Assembly (NCBI RefSeq): GCF_001280505.1
Contig: NZ_LBIO01000049.1
Location: forward strand, 248,001-312,000
Length of the DNA: 64,000 nt
Direction: 5' to 3'
Origin: Mangrovimonas sp. TPBH4
GTDB taxonomy: Bacteria > Bacteroidota > Bacteroidia > Flavobacteriales > Flavobacteriaceae
The translations under genes were made by a program, and so were the position numbers. Shown here in pieces: positions 17,403 through 26,832 of the stretch (positions are counted from its first letter, which is position 1; each line of letters starts with the position of its first letter). The notes beneath the pieces were generated by a model. It saw only the letters and a program-made list of their open reading frames with translations. It did no database searches and was not told the origin of the DNA.

Positions 17403-19562
17403 ATGAAAACTGCTGAAAAAATTTTTCTTGTAATTATTCTAATTTTAACTTTCTGTACTTTATTCTTAGGGCATCCATGGACAACATTTCTTTTTATTTT
17501 CATAATAATACTTAGTATTTGCTATTCCATAGGCGGGGTTTATTTTTTTAAAAGAAAAAAATCAGATAATAAGAAACTGAATATTTTAGCGGGAGTTATC
17601 TTAGGTACTTCATTAGGCACTTTAAGTTATAGTTTATGGATACCAATTTCTATTTCCAGAAAAGTAATTGTTTCTATAAATATTTTATTTGCACTCTCAT
17701 TATTAGGATTTTGGCTCTATAAAAAAGTAGCATTTAAGGAAAATTTAAAATTTATCCTTTATAGGTCTTTGGCTATAGCCTTGTTAACTTCTTTTTTCAC
17801 TTTTTCCCACGTTAGTGACAATACTTATAGAATTGTTTTGCAAAGAATGACTGAACCTGAATCTAGTCTTTCTAAAAACCTCCTAATGTTCGAAAAAGTA
17901 AATGAATATGAAAATTTCTTAGAAAGTAAAGACTACAAAAATGCCATTCTCTCTGCTAAACAAGGGATAATTTATGGAAAAGAATGGAGAGATTATGATA
18001 GGGAATATTATCAGGATTTTTCAGGTTTATATGAATTTTTAGCAGAGGCCTATATCGGTCTTGGAGATTCCCTTTACGATACCAAGGACTATTCTAGTGC
18101 TTTAAGAAACTACCAATTAGCTGACAGTGTTTTAACACATAACGAGCATATCCCACAATACCCTAAGGCAACTGAAAGTGACATTTATTGGAACAGATAC
18201 AATTTATTACTGACCTATAATAAGTTATCTTATCTTGACAGTTATGATACGGAACTTAATTATTTATTAGACAACTATTTTGAAGTAAAGGATTCTGTTG
18301 ATATAGATTATTACCACCTCCTTGAAAATGCCGCAACCAATCATTATTATAGAAACTGGTATGAAAGTTCTATAGACATCAATAAATCTTGCTTAATCAT
18401 TTTACAGCAAGATAGCCTAAATAATATTAGGGAATTTAAAAACACCTATATACGCTTGTTAAACAACTATCTATCCACAGATAGCCTAGAACAAACAAAA
18501 ATAATCCTTAGTAAACTTAAAAATATCTCTTCTAAAGATGATTGCGAATACCTGTTTTATCAAACAGGAATCTTATTTAGAGAAAACATTAAAGAATCCC
18601 TTAATTCAGGAATTGAGACTTGTGAGTGTTTCAATAAAAAAGATAATGTTGACAATATTTTCCAATCCAATCTTTTATTGGCATCAATAGAATTAGAGAA
18701 CTCAAATTATTCAAATTTTGAGAAGCAAATTCAATTATGTAGAGACTTAATTTCAAAGACTACAGCAAAGGCCGCTAATGAAGTTAAATTGGAAGAACTT
18801 TTAGGACATTATAATAAACTTAAAGGTCAATATAACAATTCAAAAAAACACTATACTAAAGCCCTCGATTATTATAGAAGTGACGAAAGTGACAAACAAC
18901 TACTTTTTGAATTGAACATTGCTCAAATAAATGACGAATTAGATATTCCTTACAACAAGGAAAAGATAAATACCGATGTACTAAAGTTCCTCAAAGAATA
19001 TGAACCAACATACCCCAATATAACACGGATACACAATGAACTTGGCAACATCAATATTAATTATAATGTACCCTTATCAGATTCCTTGTTCAAATACACT
19101 ATTGAATGTCATCAAAAATTTGACATCAAAAACTCTCCAAAATTAGGTATTGCCTACAATGGACTAGGTTTAAATCAACTAAACGAGAGTAACTATAAAA
19201 AAGCTGATTCTCTTTTCCTCCTAGCCAAAAGGCAACTGGATAAATTCTATGGTGAAAAACAAAACTTTAACCAAATTATCACTTTGCTAAATTTAGCGGA
19301 ATCTAAATTACTTCAAAATGATATCTCTAATTGTAAACAATATTTACAAGAAGCAATTTTGACCAAAAAAAAATGTTTTAATGATGATATTATTGTTTAT
19401 GATGTAGACATATTAAGGCTTGAAGGCAATTTAATTGAGAATGAAATTAATGGTGACGCTTCTCCAATTGAAAAATATGAACAAGCCATGCTTGTGGCGC
19501 TGAACTTTTTTGATGAAAACCACAGTATTATAAACTATCTTAAACAGAAAATAAATGAATAA
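17403..19562 (+). CDS. Membrane protein with a large TPR-type domain
   Basis: 719 residues. Four hydrophobic segments in the first 145 residues (about 7-27, 28-48, 60-80, 95-112, with a fifth weaker one near 122-138) are followed by a long all-helical region of TPR-like units, for example YKNAILSAKQGIIYGKEW, YSSALRNYQLADSVL, YKKADSLFLLAKRQLDKFYG. No catalytic domain is seen. The gene is A+T-rich and Asn/Lys-rich compared with the efflux genes on either side, which suggests a different history. The large domain could act as a protein-protein platform; side of the membrane is not certain. Confidence 0.7.
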   Translation: MKTAEKIFLVIILILTFCTLFLGHPWTTFLFIFIIILSICYSIGGVYFFKRKKSDNKKLNILAGVILGTSLGTLSYSLWIPISISRKVIVSINILFALSLLGFWLYKKVAFKENLKFILYRSLAIALLTSFFTFSHVSDNTYRIVLQRMTEPESSLSKNLLMFEKVNEYENFLESKDYKNAILSAKQGIIYGKEWRDYDREYYQDFSGLYEFLAEAYIGLGDSLYDTKDYSSALRNYQLADSVLTHNEHIPQYPKATESDIYWNRYNLLLTYNKLSYLDSYDTELNYLLDNYFEVKDSVDIDYYHLLENAATNHYYRNWYESSIDINKSCLIILQQDSLNNIREFKNTYIRLLNNYLSTDSLEQTKIILSKLKNISSKDDCEYLFYQTGILFRENIKESLNSGIETCECFNKKDNVDNIFQSNLLLASIELENSNYSNFEKQIQLCRDLISKTTAKAANEVKLEELLGHYNKLKGQYNNSKKHYTKALDYYRSDESDKQLLFELNIAQINDELDIPYNKEKINTDVLKFLKEYEPTYPNITRIHNELGNININYNVPLSDSLFKYTIECHQKFDIKNSPKLGIAYNGLGLNQLNESNYKKADSLFLLAKRQLDKFYGEKQNFNQIITLLNLAESKLLQNDISNCKQYLQEAILTKKKCFNDDIIVYDVDILRLEGNLIENEINGDASPIEKYEQAMLVALNFFDENHSIINYLKQKINE

Positions 19563-19577
19563 TTTGTGTAATTAGGA

Positions 19578-19655
19578 GTGGTTGAAATTGAATCGGGCCC
19601 TAAAAACACCATTTTGGACTTTACCAAGGCTCTCATCCTACAAGCCGAACACTAA
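19578..19655 (+). pseudogene. Possible 25-codon gene remnant before the RND operon
   Basis: A short frame reading VVEIESGPKNTILDFTKALI and ending LQAEH then stop, with G+C content like the RND genes and unlike the A+T-rich TPR gene before it. Flavobacterial RND operons often follow a TetR-type repressor gene, so this could be a lost regulator's C-terminus, but the fragment is too short to identify. Confidence 0.2.
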
Positions 19656-19746
19656 CCTAACAACTTAAAAAACAATTATTTACATTTCAAATCACAATGT
19701 TTTTCTTTAGATTTTTCATATTTTTATAGGAACTAAAGTACAAAAC

Positions 19747-20901
19747 ATGCCTAACCAAAATTACTCCATTGTTCTTTTAGTACTCTTACTTTTTGGCTGC
19801 AAACATGAAGCAGAAAAGCCAATGGTATTGGTTACTTCTGTAGACGTGATAAAATTAGAAGCTAAAACGGTCCCTATATACAAGGATTTTGTCGGGCAAG
19901 TTTTTGGAATAAAAGACATTCCCATCCGAGCACGTGTGGACGGTTTTTTGGAAGGCATGCATTTTGAAGAAGGTAATCGGGTTGAAAAAGGAGAGCTTCT
20001 TTACAGTATCGATTCACAATCTTTTGAAGCCGAAGTTGCCAGGGTTAACAGTGACGTTTCGGCTGCCAAAACCCTATTGGCAAAATCCAACAGCGATTAT
20101 AACAGAATCAAACCTCTAGCCGACCTGAATGCCGTAAGTAAAAGTGATTTGGATGGCGCCACGGCAAGAAAAGAAGCCGCAGATGCCGAGCTCAAAGCTG
20201 CCTTGGCCTCCCTTGAAATAGCAAATATAAATTTAGGGCACTGTAAAATTTATGCCCCCATAAATGGCGTGATTGGAAAAACGCTTGCCACGGAAGGCGA
20301 ATATGTAGGAAAACAACCTAACCCTATCATTTTAAATACCGTATCGGATATTGATACCGTCAGGGTGCAGTTCTTCCTCTCTGAAGCAGAATACCTAACC
20401 TTTATGAAACGCTTGATAGGTACCCATCAAAACACGGATGAAAAGTTCAAAACTATTGCAGACAAGCAAATTTTGGAATTGGTTCTTTCCGATAATTCCA
20501 TTCATCAATACAAAGGACATCTAGACTTTTTAGACCGTAATATAGACCCAAGTACCGGTTCCATTTTACTCCAAGCCTCATTCCCTAATCCAGACAGACT
20601 TATCCGTCCGGGTCAATTCACCAAAGTTAGGGCCTTGGTGAACCAGCGAGAGAATACCATTTTAGTTCCCCAAAAGGCCGTCCAGGAAATTCAAGGACAA
20701 TACATGGTGTTTGTGGTGGGCAATGATGGTGTCGTGCAAATACGAAATATAGAAGTGTTTAAAAATTATAAGGATTATTACATTGTGGAAAAAGGACTTG
20801 AGCCCGGCGAGCAAGTGATAGTTGACGAAGTTCAAAAAGTAAAATCCAAAATGAAAGTTGCCCCCAAATTAGTTCAGTATCAAAGCAAGGTAGAAAACTA
20901 A
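19747..20901 (+). CDS. RND efflux periplasmic adaptor lipoprotein (AcrA/MexA type)
   Basis: 384 residues; SPII signal with lipobox LLLFGC (C18). The order is the standard membrane-fusion protein layout: beta-barrel/lipoyl start (IPIRARVDGFLEGMHFEEGNRVEKGELLYSID), an alpha-hairpin (VNSDVSAAKTLLAKSNSDYNRI onward), second lipoyl half (CKIYAPINGVIGKTLATEGEYV), beta-barrel and membrane-proximal domain. It is the first gene of a three-gene RND operon; the pump gene begins 11 bp after its stop. Confidence 0.94.
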   Translation: MPNQNYSIVLLVLLLFGCKHEAEKPMVLVTSVDVIKLEAKTVPIYKDFVGQVFGIKDIPIRARVDGFLEGMHFEEGNRVEKGELLYSIDSQSFEAEVARVNSDVSAAKTLLAKSNSDYNRIKPLADLNAVSKSDLDGATARKEAADAELKAALASLEIANINLGHCKIYAPINGVIGKTLATEGEYVGKQPNPIILNTVSDIDTVRVQFFLSEAEYLTFMKRLIGTHQNTDEKFKTIADKQILELVLSDNSIHQYKGHLDFLDRNIDPSTGSILLQASFPNPDRLIRPGQFTKVRALVNQRENTILVPQKAVQEIQGQYMVFVVGNDGVVQIRNIEVFKNYKDYYIVEKGLEPGEQVIVDEVQKVKSKMKVAPKLVQYQSKVEN

Positions 20902-20912
20902 TATCAAATTTT

Positions 20913-23900
20913 ATGTCCGACTCCAAGGGTAACTTATTTGTACGTCGACCCGTTTTAGCGATGGTTATCGCCATCATTATTACGTTGGTGGGCGCCATTA
21001 CCTTAACCGGTCTTCCCGTTGAACAATACCCTAGTTTAAGTCCGCCACAAGTGGTGGTAAGGGCAAAATACCCTGGCGCCAATGCCATTGACATTGAAGA
21101 ATCGGTAGCAACTCCCCTGGAGCAACAAATAAATGGGGTTGACAATATGCTCTATATGCTGTCCACAAACTCCAACGATGGAACTATGGCCATTAGGGTA
21201 TCCTTCGATGTGGGAACCGATCCTGATATGAATGCCGTTTTGGTCCAAAATAGAGCTGCGGCAGCCACCGCCCGATTGCCGGAATCTGTCAAACAATTGG
21301 GGGTTACCACCAAAAAGGCCATGTCTAATGTGATGATGGTGGTCACACTTTCGTCGAACGGTAGTTTTGACCAAGAATTTTTGGGGAATTATGCTTTAAT
21401 AAACCTTAGGGATGAACTTCTAAGGCTTCCCGGAGTTGGGGACGTGACCGTTTTTGGATCTGATTATTCCATGCGCATTTGGGTGAAACCCGATAGACTG
21501 TCGCAATTGGGAGTTACGGTTCCGGAAATCATGAAGGCCATAAATGAGCAAAACGTATTGGTCCCTGGCGGGCAATTGGGGGCAGAACCCGCCCCTAAAG
21601 GCACCGAATTCACGTATACCGTAAGAATGCCTTCTCGATTTAATTCAGAAGAAGAATTTGGAAATATTATTGTTCGCGAAAAACCTGATGGCTCAGAAAT
21701 AAAAATAAAGGACATTGCGGAAGTAGAATTAGGCATCGAAAAATACAATGCCTTTACCCGCTTAAATAAAGAAGTCTGTACGGTGATTGCCATCTACCAA
21801 GCGCCAGGATCCAACGCCCTTGAAGTTGCCAATGGCATAAAAGAAGCGATGGCCTCTATGAGCACAAGATTTCCTGAAGGCATTACCTACGACATTTCCC
21901 TAGACACCACCTTGGCCATTACCGCTGGGATTGATGACATTATTGAAACCTTAATAATTGCCTTAATATTGGTAATATTTGTGGTGTTTTTATTTCTGCA
22001 AGACTGGCGGGCCACCCTCATTCCCTGTCTGGCAATTCCTGTATCTCTCATAGGTGCTTTTATGTTCTTTCCTTTCCTTGGTTTTACCATCAATGTATTA
22101 TCGCTGTTAGGATTGGTATTGGCCATTGGTATCGTTGTGGACGATGCCATTATTGTGGTAGAAGCTGTCCAAGTAAATATTGAAAGAGGTATGGCCCCGA
22201 AAGAGGCTACTATCGATGCCATGAAAAAAGTAACGGGCCCCGTAATTGCCACCACCTTGATACTGATTGCTATTTTCATACCGGTGGCAGGAATGTCCGG
22301 TATTACGGGAAGGCTCTACCAACAGTTTGCTATTACCATTGCATTGTCTGTGATTGTATCATCAGTTAACGCCCTTACGCTATCGCCGGCACTCTGTAGT
22401 TTGCTCTTAAAAGAACCTAAACCCTATAAAGGAATCTTAGGGAAACTTTTCGGGGGATTCAATTCTTTTATGAAAAAATCCACCGGAGGCTACATGTCCG
22501 TGACCAATGTGGTTACTGGCAAGATCAAACGCGGATTGATATTTATTGGCATTTTGATTGTTGGCATGGGAGTCCTATCAAAATTGGTCCCAATGGGCTT
22601 TATCCCTGAAGAGGACATGGGCTACTTTTTTGTCAATATTCAGCTGCCTCCTGCAGCATCCATACAACGCACCAACGACATCACTAGACAAGTGGAAGAT
22701 TTATTGGTGGCCAAAGAAGACGTGCAATATGTTACCAATGTAACGGGCTACAGTTTGCTGTCCACCTCTTTTTTGAATAACTCTGCCGTGATGTTTGTAA
22801 AATTGAAAGATTGGGATGAACGGAGCATTACCGTGAAAGAATTTGTTGAGAATATCAATCTAGAACTCTTAAAAATACCGGGCAGTATCAATTTGGCCTT
22901 TGGCCCGCCCCCAATTCCAGGACTGGGAAAAGGATCTGGATTCAGTATTATGATTCAGGATAGAGGCGGTAATACCCCGAAATACCTTTCTGATCAAACC
23001 AATATCTTTACGCAAAAAGCCATGGAACGCCCTGAAATAGGAAGGGCCTATACACCATTTAATGCTGCGGTACCGCAACGTTTGTTAGAAGTCAACAAGG
23101 AAAAGGCCCTTAAACTAGGTGTCCCATTAAATGAAATTTACGCGACCGTTGGCGCCTATATGGGAGGTACCTATGTTAATGATTTCAATAGATTTGGGCG
23201 ACTTTACAAGACCTATATACAAGCCAAACCCGAGTACCGCCAGGATGAATCCGGATTATCGAGTTTCTTTTTAAAAAACAACAAAGGAGATATGGTACCA
23301 ATGTCTACGCTCATTGATATGGAACATATTTCGGGACCAGATTACACCAATCGATTCAACCTTTTCCGGTCAATTGAGGTCTCAGGTGCTGCGGCCTCTG
23401 GCTACAGTACATCACAAGCGTTGGACGCTTTGGAAGAAGTTGCCAATGAAGTGTTGCCAAGCGATATAGGCTATTCGTGGAACGGACTTTCCTATCAAGA
23501 GAAAAAGGCGTCTGGAGGCTTGCTGCCCATATTGGGATTGTCTATGATTTTTGTCTTTTTAATTCTGGCAGCCCAGTATGAAAGTTGGTCCTTACCCATC
23601 AGTGTGTTGGCAGGAACTCCATTTGCTATTTTCGGGGCCTTCCTTGGTTTGTATATTGCCAGGCTCCTATCTCCTTCCTTTGAAAACAATGTATTTGCCC
23701 AGGTATCTTTCGTTATGCTCATTGGTATGGCTGCCAAAAATGCCATTCTTATTGTTGAGTTTGCAACGGAAGAATTCCACAATGGAAAGAGCTTATATGA
23801 TGCCGCCATTATGGCAGCCAAAGAACGCTTTAGACCAATTCTAATGACGGCCTTTGCCTTTATTTTCGGGATATTCCCCTTGGTAATTGCCACTGGGTCT

Positions 23901-24077
23901 GGTGCTGAAGCTCGAAAAGTAATGGGTATGACCCTATTGGGAGGCATGCTTGTGGCCACCTTCGTTGGGGTATTTCTATATCCAATGCTATTTGTGTTTA
24001 TAGGCAAACTCTTTGGTTACGAAAAGAAACGATTGAAAAAAGAATCCACGGACACCGCAGGGCATACAAAAGAATGA
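20913..24077 (+). CDS. RND multidrug efflux pump, HAE1 (AcrB-like) family
   Basis: 1054 residues, the normal length for AcrB-like pumps. The N-terminus FVRRPVLAMVIAIIITLVGAI is typical. Two six-helix membrane blocks flank periplasmic porter loops; the proton-relay region GIVVDDAIIVVEAV in TM4 carries the paired Asp residues, and TM10 has a Lys in GMAAKNAILIVEFA. GFIPEEDMGYFFV marks the second porter half. It would take up hydrophobic compounds from the periplasm or inner membrane and drive them outward with protons. Overlaps the outer-membrane factor gene by 4 bp. Confidence 0.96.
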   Translation: MSDSKGNLFVRRPVLAMVIAIIITLVGAITLTGLPVEQYPSLSPPQVVVRAKYPGANAIDIEESVATPLEQQINGVDNMLYMLSTNSNDGTMAIRVSFDVGTDPDMNAVLVQNRAAAATARLPESVKQLGVTTKKAMSNVMMVVTLSSNGSFDQEFLGNYALINLRDELLRLPGVGDVTVFGSDYSMRIWVKPDRLSQLGVTVPEIMKAINEQNVLVPGGQLGAEPAPKGTEFTYTVRMPSRFNSEEEFGNIIVREKPDGSEIKIKDIAEVELGIEKYNAFTRLNKEVCTVIAIYQAPGSNALEVANGIKEAMASMSTRFPEGITYDISLDTTLAITAGIDDIIETLIIALILVIFVVFLFLQDWRATLIPCLAIPVSLIGAFMFFPFLGFTINVLSLLGLVLAIGIVVDDAIIVVEAVQVNIERGMAPKEATIDAMKKVTGPVIATTLILIAIFIPVAGMSGITGRLYQQFAITIALSVIVSSVNALTLSPALCSLLLKEPKPYKGILGKLFGGFNSFMKKSTGGYMSVTNVVTGKIKRGLIFIGILIVGMGVLSKLVPMGFIPEEDMGYFFVNIQLPPAASIQRTNDITRQVEDLLVAKEDVQYVTNVTGYSLLSTSFLNNSAVMFVKLKDWDERSITVKEFVENINLELLKIPGSINLAFGPPPIPGLGKGSGFSIMIQDRGGNTPKYLSDQTNIFTQKAMERPEIGRAYTPFNAAVPQRLLEVNKEKALKLGVPLNEIYATVGAYMGGTYVNDFNRFGRLYKTYIQAKPEYRQDESGLSSFFLKNNKGDMVPMSTLIDMEHISGPDYTNRFNLFRSIEVSGAAASGYSTSQALDALEEVANEVLPSDIGYSWNGLSYQEKKASGGLLPILGLSMIFVFLILAAQYESWSLPISVLAGTPFAIFGAFLGLYIARLLSPSFENNVFAQVSFVMLIGMAAKNAILIVEFATEEFHNGKSLYDAAIMAAKERFRPILMTAFAFIFGIFPLVIATGSGAEARKVMGMTLLGGMLVATFVGVFLYPMLFVFIGKLFGYEKKRLKKESTDTAGHTKE

Positions 24078-25579
24078 CACACAAACTGATAACATATAGT
24101 CTCTTTGTCGCGCTACTTTTAGCCATATATTCCTGTGCCGTAGGACCTAATTTCAAACCTGCAGAAGTTAACGAACCTGTCGATTTCAGATACAACATTC
24201 AACAGGACACAGTAATCAACCTAAACTGGTGGGAACTATTTAAGGATCCTGTCCTGGACTCTTTAATCACGACAGCTCTAAACAATAACAGGGACGTTTT
24301 AATAGCCAGTAGCAGGATAGAACAAGCCCGTGCCGTACTAGGCGTTAGCAAAGCCGATTTTGGTCCGGCCATAGGGTATTCAGGTAACCTAACCCCTACC
24401 AATTACCCTCAATATGTAACGGTTGATGAGGTGACAGGCAACTATTCCTTCCAAGCTTTCCTGAGTTGGGAAATTGATGTTTGGGGCCGTATAAGACGCA
24501 GCAATGAATCTGCTCGGGCAAATTTGTTGTCGTTAGCCTATGCAAAAAGAGCCACCCAACTAAGTTTGATTAGCGAAGTTGCCTCCAGTTATTACGATTT
24601 GCTGGATTACCGCACCCGATTGGTCATTGCCCAAAACACCTATCAGGTTCGGGATAGCGCCCTGACCATCATCAAATTGCGCTACGAAAAAGGCATCATT
24701 CCGTTACTCGATGTCAATCAAGCGGAAGTTCAGAGTGCCACAGCCCAAGTGGCCATTCCTCTGTATCAGCGGCAAATTGCTTATACCGAACACCGTTTAA
24801 AATTACTGCTAGGAGATTATCCTGGACCAGTGCCTAGCCCTGCCACGCTTATAGAAAAAAAATTACCTGATTCCCTACCGGCAGGACTCCCCTCAGACCT
24901 ACTGTTACGGCGTCCCGATATTATTGCTTCCCAATACGACTATTGGTCGCAACATGCCAAAATAGGAGTTGCAGAAGCCTTGCGTTTTCCTACGATAAGC
25001 CTCACAGGTGTCTTGGGGTATGGGAGTCCAGAGTTGTCTGATATAATTTCCAATGGGTTGGGTTGGGGAGTCCAAGGCAGTCTTATAGGTCCTCTTTTCC
25101 AATGGGGAAAAAACAAAAGAAGAGTTGATATTGAAAGAGAAGGTACCAAGCAGGCACTCTTCTCCTATGAAAACACAGTACTAAATGCCTTTAGGGAAGT
25201 AGATGATGCCTTGATTGCTGTGCAAACCCTTAAGGAAGAACTTAAAATAAAAGAGTTCAGATACAAAGCTGCCGAAAGCGCCAGTTATCTGTCCGGTTTG
25301 AGATACGACAAAGGGGTTACCAGCTATTTGGAAGTCATCGAAAACCAACGACAGACCTTTGCCGCCAAACTGGAATATTCACAAACCTATAAAGAGGTCT
25401 TTTTGGCATACATAACGCTTTATAAAGCCTTAGGAGGTGGTTGGATAAGCGAAAGTGAGCGCGAGGAATACGCAAAAGCATATGAAGAGCAAATGAATTT
25501 GGAAGAAAATAGCGTTAGAAGGGACACACTTATCTATAAAGGACAAATACCCAATTTAAAAACACCCAATAAGAATTAA
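24074..25579 (+). CDS. RND outer-membrane factor, NodT/OprM-type lipoprotein
   Basis: 501 residues with lipobox IYSC (C21) and the NodT-family opening CAVGPNFKPAEVNEP. Two OEP repeats with WWELFKDPVLDSLI, EIDVWGRIRRSNESARANL, LLLRRPDIIASQY and GLSYDKGV-type motifs (here GLRYDKGVTSYLEVIENQR). A charged tail of about 35 residues (SEREEYAKAYEEQMNLEEN) extends past the usual end. It completes the AcrAB-TolC-like trio and starts inside the pump's stop codon (ATGA). Confidence 0.95.
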   Translation: MTHKLITYSLFVALLLAIYSCAVGPNFKPAEVNEPVDFRYNIQQDTVINLNWWELFKDPVLDSLITTALNNNRDVLIASSRIEQARAVLGVSKADFGPAIGYSGNLTPTNYPQYVTVDEVTGNYSFQAFLSWEIDVWGRIRRSNESARANLLSLAYAKRATQLSLISEVASSYYDLLDYRTRLVIAQNTYQVRDSALTIIKLRYEKGIIPLLDVNQAEVQSATAQVAIPLYQRQIAYTEHRLKLLLGDYPGPVPSPATLIEKKLPDSLPAGLPSDLLLRRPDIIASQYDYWSQHAKIGVAEALRFPTISLTGVLGYGSPELSDIISNGLGWGVQGSLIGPLFQWGKNKRRVDIEREGTKQALFSYENTVLNAFREVDDALIAVQTLKEELKIKEFRYKAAESASYLSGLRYDKGVTSYLEVIENQRQTFAAKLEYSQTYKEVFLAYITLYKALGGGWISESEREEYAKAYEEQMNLEENSVRRDTLIYKGQIPNLKTPNKN

Positions 25580-25594
25580 TTCAGGGCAATTGAA

Positions 25595-26542
25595 ATGGCA
25601 ACATACAGAAATAAACTACCTCAGCTTTCTACATCTCTGTTTATGACAGATGGTGGCATTGAAACTGACCTTATTTTTAACAAAGGACAAGATTTACCGG
25701 AATTTGCCGCTTTCGATTTACTAAAACACAAAGATGGCAAACAAACCCTAAAAAGTTATTACAAGGACTATCTGGTAATTGCTAAGGATAAATGCAATGG
25801 CTTTGTGCTCGAAGCCCCCACGTATAGAGCCAATCCAGATTGGATTATCAAAATAGGATATGCATTGAATGATTTACAAGCAATTCACCACACTGCTACA
25901 GAACTTCTTGAAGATTTAAGGAAGGACTTTGAAACCGATAATTTTAAAATTCCCATCAGTATTTGTATTGGCCCTCGAGGCGATGGTTATGTCCCTAGCA
26001 AGATCATGAACATCAAAGAAGCAGAGGTATATCATACTTCCCAAATTAAAGCAGCTTCCAACACAAATGCTGACTTTGTTTCCGGCTTTACTTTAAATTA
26101 CAATGATGAGGCCATTGGAATAGTTAATGCCTCCAAGAAACACAATATCCCTGTGGTTATTTCATATACTGTTGAAACAGATGGAAACCTTCCAAGCGGA
26201 CAATCCCTAAAAGATGCTATTTTGTCCCTGGATAAAATGACCAACAATTACACTTCCTACTTTATGATAAACTGTGCGCATCCGGAGCATTTTAAAAATA
26301 TTTTAAACACCGAGGAATCTTGGACCAAACGAATTAAAGGAATTAGAGCAAATGCCTCAAAAAAGAGCCATGCGGAACTGGATGAATCGGAAACCTTGGA
26401 TATTGGAAATAAAGAAGAACTGGCGAAAGATTATTGTGATTTAAAAACCCTCCTCCCTAATTTAAGTATCATTGGCGGGTGCTGTGGAACCGATTCAACG
26501 CATTTAGCCACTATCTGCGATTCATGGTTTAAAATCAATTAA
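25595..26542 (+). CDS. Homocysteine S-methyltransferase family protein
   Basis: 315 residues, a single (beta/alpha)8 homocysteine-binding domain. The start FMTDGGIETDLIF matches the DGGxET motif, and the zinc ligands are present: C227 in MINCAHP and the pair C296-C297 in GGCCGTD. Single-domain members transfer a methyl group from S-methylmethionine or similar donors to homocysteine to make methionine in the cytoplasm. It starts 15 bp after the efflux operon and might be co-transcribed, without an obvious functional link. Confidence 0.9.
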   Translation: MATYRNKLPQLSTSLFMTDGGIETDLIFNKGQDLPEFAAFDLLKHKDGKQTLKSYYKDYLVIAKDKCNGFVLEAPTYRANPDWIIKIGYALNDLQAIHHTATELLEDLRKDFETDNFKIPISICIGPRGDGYVPSKIMNIKEAEVYHTSQIKAASNTNADFVSGFTLNYNDEAIGIVNASKKHNIPVVISYTVETDGNLPSGQSLKDAILSLDKMTNNYTSYFMINCAHPEHFKNILNTEESWTKRIKGIRANASKKSHAELDESETLDIGNKEELAKDYCDLKTLLPNLSIIGGCCGTDSTHLATICDSWFKIN

Positions 26543-26557
26543 GCCAACAAAGTATTC

Positions 26558-26570
26558 AAAAAAAAAAAAA
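26558..26570. repeat. Run of 13 A
   Basis: A single-base run in the 37-bp spacer after the methyltransferase stop. Such tracts are prone to slippage in replication and in sequencing, and this one lies 9 nt before the only available start of the next small frame. Confidence 0.8.
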
Positions 26571-26579
26571 CGTCAACAC

Positions 26580-26828
26580 TTGAACAAAAGCCCCACTATA
26601 AAGAACGTTCAGCTACACACTGAAGTTAGTTGTAAATATGCCACTTCGATTTACACCTTCCAAATCCTTGAGAAACCAAATGATGCAGAATTAGAGTTGA
26701 TAATAGACTTCCATAACAATTCAGAACTTGCTACAAAAGTGATTGATGACCATAAAGCTGAAATTGAATTATATAAAAAATATAAGGCGTATTACAGTTA
26801 CGGATTCTATATTGCAAGAAAGAACTAA
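26580..26828 (+). CDS. Small ORF of uncertain status, TTG start
   Basis: 82 codons with no internal Met, opening at TTG and ending 4 bp before the CPBP gene. The composition is protein-like: LELIIDFHNNSELATKVIDDH and a C-terminal aromatic KYKAYYSYGFYIARKN. The last segment resembles the final strand of some SAM-dependent methyltransferases, so this may be the surviving C-terminus of a larger gene. A real small gene with a TTG start and translational coupling to the protease is the alternative. Confidence 0.35.
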   Translation: MNKSPTIKNVQLHTEVSCKYATSIYTFQILEKPNDAELELIIDFHNNSELATKVIDDHKAEIELYKKYKAYYSYGFYIARKN

Positions 26829-26832
26829 ATAA

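Noticed and set aside
23495..24007. 170-codon frame antisense to the RND pump
   Set aside because: The sense frame has clear AcrB motifs through this stretch; the antisense product resembles no protein.
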